Translations under genes and position numbers: made by a program
The notes under the pieces: generated by a model
What the model saw: only the letters and a program-made list of their open reading frames with translations
Database searches by the model: none
Told to the model about the DNA's origin: nothing
In this document: positions 29,007 through 33,188 of the stretch, in pieces
Layout of the letters: each line of letters opens with the position of its first letter
Numbering within the stretch: position 1 is the stretch's first letter
Origin: Oscillospiraceae bacterium
Lineage (GTDB): Bacteria; Bacillota; Clostridia; Oscillospirales; Acutalibacteraceae
Assembly (NCBI GenBank): GCA_028706415.1
Contig: JAQWBK010000006.1
Location: 1 to 33,188, forward strand
Direction of reading: 5' to 3'
Length of the DNA stretch: 33,188 bases

Positions 29007-32000
29007 ATGCCATTGAATAAAGAATTAAAGAAAATACTTGTTATCGGTTCGGGTCCGATTGTTATAGGACAAGCTGCCGAATTTGATTATGCCGGCACCC
29101 AGGCATGTCGTGCCCTCAAAGAGGAAGGTATTGAGGTAGTTCTTGTAAACTCCAACCCTGCCACCATAATGACCGACAATGCCATGGCCGATAAGATTTA
29201 TATAGAGCCCCTTACCCCCGAAACATTAAAGCGGATAATATTGCTTGAAAAACCTGACAGTGTGCTTTCAACCCTGGGGGGGCAAACCGGTCTTACTTTG
29301 TCCATGCAGCTTGCAAAGGAAGGCTTTTTGGAGCAGAACAATGTCAGACTGCTGGGGGCCAATCCTGTTACAATTGATAAGGCGGAAGACAGGCAGATGT
29401 TCAAGGATACCATGCTTGAAATCGGTGAACCGGTCATCCCTTCCCTTGTGGTCACCGATGTAGAAGCTGCCGCAAAATTTGCAGATGAAATCGGATATCC
29501 CGTAATCATCCGTCCCGCATTTACATTGGGCGGAACCGGTGGCGGTATTGTCAATAATCAACTCGAGCTTCATGAAATTGCAAGCAACGGTCTTCGTCTA
29601 TCCCCCATCACCCAGATACTTGTAGAAAAATGTATTACCGGCTGGAAGGAAATCGAGTTTGAGGTCATGAGGGACAGCGCGGGCAGCGTTATTACCATCT
29701 GCAGTATGGAAAACTTTGACCCTGTGGGCGTTCACACCGGGGACAGCATAGTAATCGCTCCGGCAGTTACCCTTTCTGATAAAGAGTACCAAATGCTAAG
29801 GTCGGCAGCCCTCAACATTATCACCGCTCTTGAATTAGAGGGTGGGTGTAACTGCCAGTTTGCTTTAAAGACCGACAGCTTTGAATATGCGGTTATCGAG
29901 GTAAACCCGCGTGTATCGCGTTCTTCCGCTCTGGCATCCAAGGCTACCGGATACCCCATTGCAAAGGTAGCAGCCAAGATCGCAATAGGATATACGCTTG
30001 ATGAGATTAAAAACGAAGTTACAGGCAAAACATCCGCCTGCTTTGAGCCCGCACTTGATTATGTAGTGGTCAAGCTGCCAAAATGGCCTTTTGATAAATT
30101 CGTATATGCAAAGCGCACTCTGGGAACCCAAATGAAGGCAACCGGAGAGGTTATGGCAATCGGCGTAAGCTTTGAACAAGCCATAATGAAAGCGGTGCGC
30201 GGGGCAGAAATATCCCTTGACAGTTTAGGGCTTCCAAAACTGGCCGAGCTGAGTGATGAGGAGATAGCAAGCCGTCTGTCCAACTGTGATGATGAGCGGC
30301 TGTTTGTAATCTTTGAAGCAATCAAGCGCGGGATTTCGTGTGAAAGAATAAACGAAATTACCGGAATTGACCTTTGGTTCATGTATAAGCTTAAAAATCT
30401 TGCAAATCTTGAAAAGATGATGGCCGCCGGACTTACAGATGACCTTTATCTTGAAGCAAAGAAGCGCGGATATCCCGACAAGGTTATTGAGCGCATTTCC
30501 GGCTGTAAAGTAGAAAAGCCTGCCAGGGCAGTGTTTAAAATGGTGGATACCTGTGCTGCCGAATTTTCAGCTCAGACACCTTATTTCTACTCAACCTATG
30601 ATCAGGAGAACGAAGCTGCAGAATTTATCTCAAAAAATAAAAGCGATAAAAAGACTGTTATTGTATTCGGTTCGGGGCCCATCCGTATCGGGCAGGGTAT
30701 AGAATTTGACTATGCCTCGGTTCACTGTGTATGGGCACTTAAAAAGGCAGGGTACGAGGTTGTTATAGTCAACAACAATCCCGAAACGGTATCAACCGAT
30801 TTTGATACCGCCGACCGACTTTATTTTGAACCTCTCACAACCGAGGATGTAATGAACATCATAAACACCGAAAAACCGTATGGTGTTGTGGTGGCCTTCG
30901 GCGGACAGACTTCCATTAAGCTTGCAAATTATCTTGAATCCCAGGGTGTACGCATACTCGGTACCCCCGCCGACAGCATCGATGCCGCCGAAGATAGGGA
31001 GCGTTTTGACGCTCTGCTTGAAAGGCTGAATATTCTCCGCCCCGAGGGCACCACCATAATGAATACAGAGGATGCTCTCACGGCCGCCAATGCACTTGGC
31101 TACCCTGTTTTGATGCGTCCGTCTTATGTGTTGGGCGGTCAGAATATGATAATCGCTTTCTGCGACGAGGATATTATCGAATATATGAAAATAATCCTCT
31201 CACACGGTATCAGTAATCCGGTTTTGATTGATAAATACCTGATGGGTATCGAAGTCGAGGTTGATGCAATCTGCGACGGTGAGGATATTCTTATACCCGG
31301 CATTATGGAACATATTGAACGGGCGGGAATTCATTCGGGCGACTCAATTGCTGTATACCCCTCGTGGAATGTCAGCGGGCAACAGATTGAACACCTTACC
31401 GAATACACCAAAAACCTGGCACTATCACTGAGTACGCGTGGACTGATTAATATTCAATATGTTATTCACGAAAACAAGATATTCGTAATAGAGGTTAATC
31501 CCCGTTCCTCCCGTACCATTCCATATATCAGCAAGGTGACCGGGGTTCCGATGGTGGATCTTGCAACCCGCGCCATGCTGGGCGAAAAATTAAAGGATAT
31601 GGGTTACGGCACCGGTCTGTATCGCACCCCTCCCTATATAGCGGTAAAGGTTCCGGTTTTCTCGTTTGAAAAGCTGATTGATGTAGATACCCATCTTGGC
31701 CCCGAAATGAAATCCACCGGCGAGGTTTTGGGTATCGGAAAATCCCTTGACGAAGCTCTTTATAAAGGATTGATTGCAGCCGGTTATGAAATGAAAAAGC
31801 AAGGCGGGGTATTGGTTACAGTACGCGACACCGACAAGGCTGAAATAGTTGATACCACCAAACGGTATGTCGAGCTTGGATTTACCATTTATGCAACCAA
31901 AGGTACTTCTGAAATTTTGGCAGAGGCCGGAATTGATTCCGAGGTTGTAAGCAAAATCCATGAATCCGATAAAAATGTAATCACCCTTCTGGAAAGCGGA

Positions 32001-33044
32001 AAAGCCAACTATATTATCTCAACCTCATCCAAAGGAAGACTACCAAGTCGTGACAGCGTTAAAATAAGGCGTAAAGCCATTGAACTTGCCATCCCCTGCC
32101 TGACTTCTATTGACACCGCAAATGCGCTTGCAAACAGCCTTAGAAGCCGCTATACCCAATACAGCACCGAGCTTGTAGACATAAACAACATGAGAAGCGA
32201 GCACATGAAGCTTAATTTCACAAAAATGCAGGGCAGCGGGAACGATTATATCTATTTCAACTGTTTTGAGCAAGAAATCACAAGTCCGGAGTCGTTGAGT
32301 GTCTTTCTTTCCGACCGTCACTTTGGCATAGGCGGCGATGGTGTTGTTCTAATCTGCCCATCTGATATTGCCGATGCAAAAATGCGCATGTTTAATCTTG
32401 ACGGCAGCGAGGGAAAAATGTGCGGAAATGCAATACGCTGCGTCGCAAAGTATTTATATGATAATGATATTGTAAAAAAAGATCGGCTAACAATTGAAAC
32501 TCTCAGCGGACTAAGGAAATTAAAGCTGTATTTCCAAAACGGAAAGGTAAACTCGGCCATGGTGGATATGGGAAGGGCCGAGCTGGTACCTTCAAAAATT
32601 CCTGTTAGGATGGAAGGAGACAGTATTATCTCCCGTCCTGTCAAAATAGACGGCAAAGATTATGACATAACATGCGTATCGGTAGGTAATCCTCACTGCG
32701 TTGTATTTATGGATCATCTTGATAATATCAACATCGAAAAGGTCGGGCCGATGTTTGAAAACGCCCCCCTCTTCCCCGAACGCGTAAATACTGAATTTGT
32801 AACGGTAATAAACCGCACCACCTTAAAAATGAGGGTATGGGAACGCGGCAGCGGGGAAACATGGGCCTGCGGTACCGGTGCATGTGCGGCAGCAGTTGCA
32901 GCCGTGTTAAATGGATACTGTCCCAAGGATGAAGAGATTACAGTCCGCTTAAAAGGCGGCAATCTCATTGTCAGATATTCGGACGATACCATATATATGA
33001 CAGGAAATGCGATCAAGGTTTTTGAGGGCACTGTTGAAATTTAA
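29007..33044 (+). CDS. carB-dapF: Carbamoyl-phosphate synthase large subunit fused to diaminopimelate epimerase (CarB-DapF)
   Basis: Residues 1-~1066: complete CarB (VIGSGPIVIGQAAEFDYAGTQACRALKEEG, IRPAFTLGGTGGG, second half VFGSGPIRIGQGIEFDYASVH, MRPSYVLGGQNM). Residues ~1067-1345: complete DapF (MKLNFTKMQGSGNDYIYF, MCGNAIRC, SVGNPHCVVF, WERGSGETWACGTGACAAA). Single uninterrupted frame. Confidence 0.96.
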   Translation: MPLNKELKKILVIGSGPIVIGQAAEFDYAGTQACRALKEEGIEVVLVNSNPATIMTDNAMADKIYIEPLTPETLKRIILLEKPDSVLSTLGGQTGLTLSMQLAKEGFLEQNNVRLLGANPVTIDKAEDRQMFKDTMLEIGEPVIPSLVVTDVEAAAKFADEIGYPVIIRPAFTLGGTGGGIVNNQLELHEIASNGLRLSPITQILVEKCITGWKEIEFEVMRDSAGSVITICSMENFDPVGVHTGDSIVIAPAVTLSDKEYQMLRSAALNIITALELEGGCNCQFALKTDSFEYAVIEVNPRVSRSSALASKATGYPIAKVAAKIAIGYTLDEIKNEVTGKTSACFEPALDYVVVKLPKWPFDKFVYAKRTLGTQMKATGEVMAIGVSFEQAIMKAVRGAEISLDSLGLPKLAELSDEEIASRLSNCDDERLFVIFEAIKRGISCERINEITGIDLWFMYKLKNLANLEKMMAAGLTDDLYLEAKKRGYPDKVIERISGCKVEKPARAVFKMVDTCAAEFSAQTPYFYSTYDQENEAAEFISKNKSDKKTVIVFGSGPIRIGQGIEFDYASVHCVWALKKAGYEVVIVNNNPETVSTDFDTADRLYFEPLTTEDVMNIINTEKPYGVVVAFGGQTSIKLANYLESQGVRILGTPADSIDAAEDRERFDALLERLNILRPEGTTIMNTEDALTAANALGYPVLMRPSYVLGGQNMIIAFCDEDIIEYMKIILSHGISNPVLIDKYLMGIEVEVDAICDGEDILIPGIMEHIERAGIHSGDSIAVYPSWNVSGQQIEHLTEYTKNLALSLSTRGLINIQYVIHENKIFVIEVNPRSSRTIPYISKVTGVPMVDLATRAMLGEKLKDMGYGTGLYRTPPYIAVKVPVFSFEKLIDVDTHLGPEMKSTGEVLGIGKSLDEALYKGLIAAGYEMKKQGGVLVTVRDTDKAEIVDTTKRYVELGFTIYATKGTSEILAEAGIDSEVVSKIHESDKNVITLLESGKANYIISTSSKGRLPSRDSVKIRRKAIELAIPCLTSIDTANALANSLRSRYTQYSTELVDINNMRSEHMKLNFTKMQGSGNDYIYFNCFEQEITSPESLSVFLSDRHFGIGGDGVVLICPSDIADAKMRMFNLDGSEGKMCGNAIRCVAKYLYDNDIVKKDRLTIETLSGLRKLKLYFQNGKVNSAMVDMGRAELVPSKIPVRMEGDSIISRPVKIDGKDYDITCVSVGNPHCVVFMDHLDNINIEKVGPMFENAPLFPERVNTEFVTVINRTTLKMRVWERGSGETWACGTGACAAAVAAVLNGYCPKDEEITVRLKGGNLIVRYSDDTIYMTGNAIKVFEGTVEI

Positions 33045-33062
33045 TCGATAATAATACGAAAA

Positions 33063-33107
33063 TGGGGTTGCCGTGTTTACGGCAACCCCAAAATTATTTT
33101 TATACTG
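33063..33107 (+). terminator. Intrinsic terminator after carB-dapF
   Basis: TGGGGTTGCCGT-gttt-ACGGCAACCCCA followed by an AT/T-rich tract. Confidence 0.85.
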
Positions 33108-33188
33108 TTCTCAAGTAATACTGTTCTCAAGTAAAAGGTGAGACAAAATTTGCGAGGATGTTTTTCGTCATGCAAGGCGGAGGAGGAG
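33102..33188. mobile_element. Family 2 MITE-like element, truncated by the window end, preceded by an extra TIR copy
   Basis: ATACTGTTCTCAAGTA (33102-33117) followed directly by ATACTGTTCTCAAGTAAAAGGTGAGAC...GGAGGAGGAG (33118-33188), identical to 667-737. Confidence 0.75.

Overview
The window is a low-to-mid GC, spore-forming Clostridia-type chromosome segment (Oscillospiraceae-like by protein style; this placement is inference). From left to right it contains: an AT-rich intergenic region with a cluster of DnaA-box-like 9-mers; a small membrane protein; guaB; tRNA-Cys; a minus-strand protein-quality-control operon (tig-clpP-clpX-lon-engB-lysA); a metallophosphoesterase; a DUF1540 protein; minus-strand thrC, M19 dipeptidase, yraN, rnhB, rbgA, two tandem signal peptidase I genes and rplS; plus-strand spoIIGA-sigE; an [FeFe]-hydrogenase operon (NuoE/HydC-like, a NuoF/HydB-GltD fusion, HydA with a coiled-coil tail); an orphan response regulator; a PerR/Fur-family regulator; and carA-carB. 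Most striking: (i) carB is fused in frame to a complete diaminopimelate epimerase (dapF) with no intervening stop; (ii) the adjacent CarA has its glutaminase nucleophile Cys replaced by Ser (FSVSLGHLLLAL), as in vertebrate ammonia-dependent CPS I; (iii) the NuoF-GltD fusion predicts a hydrogenase complex with both an NAD(H) and an NADP(H) site; (iv) there are two families of short non-coding terminal-inverted-repeat elements (MITE-like), one of which appears to supply a Shine-Dalgarno sequence to a signal peptidase gene. Everything here was read by eye. No searches were run.
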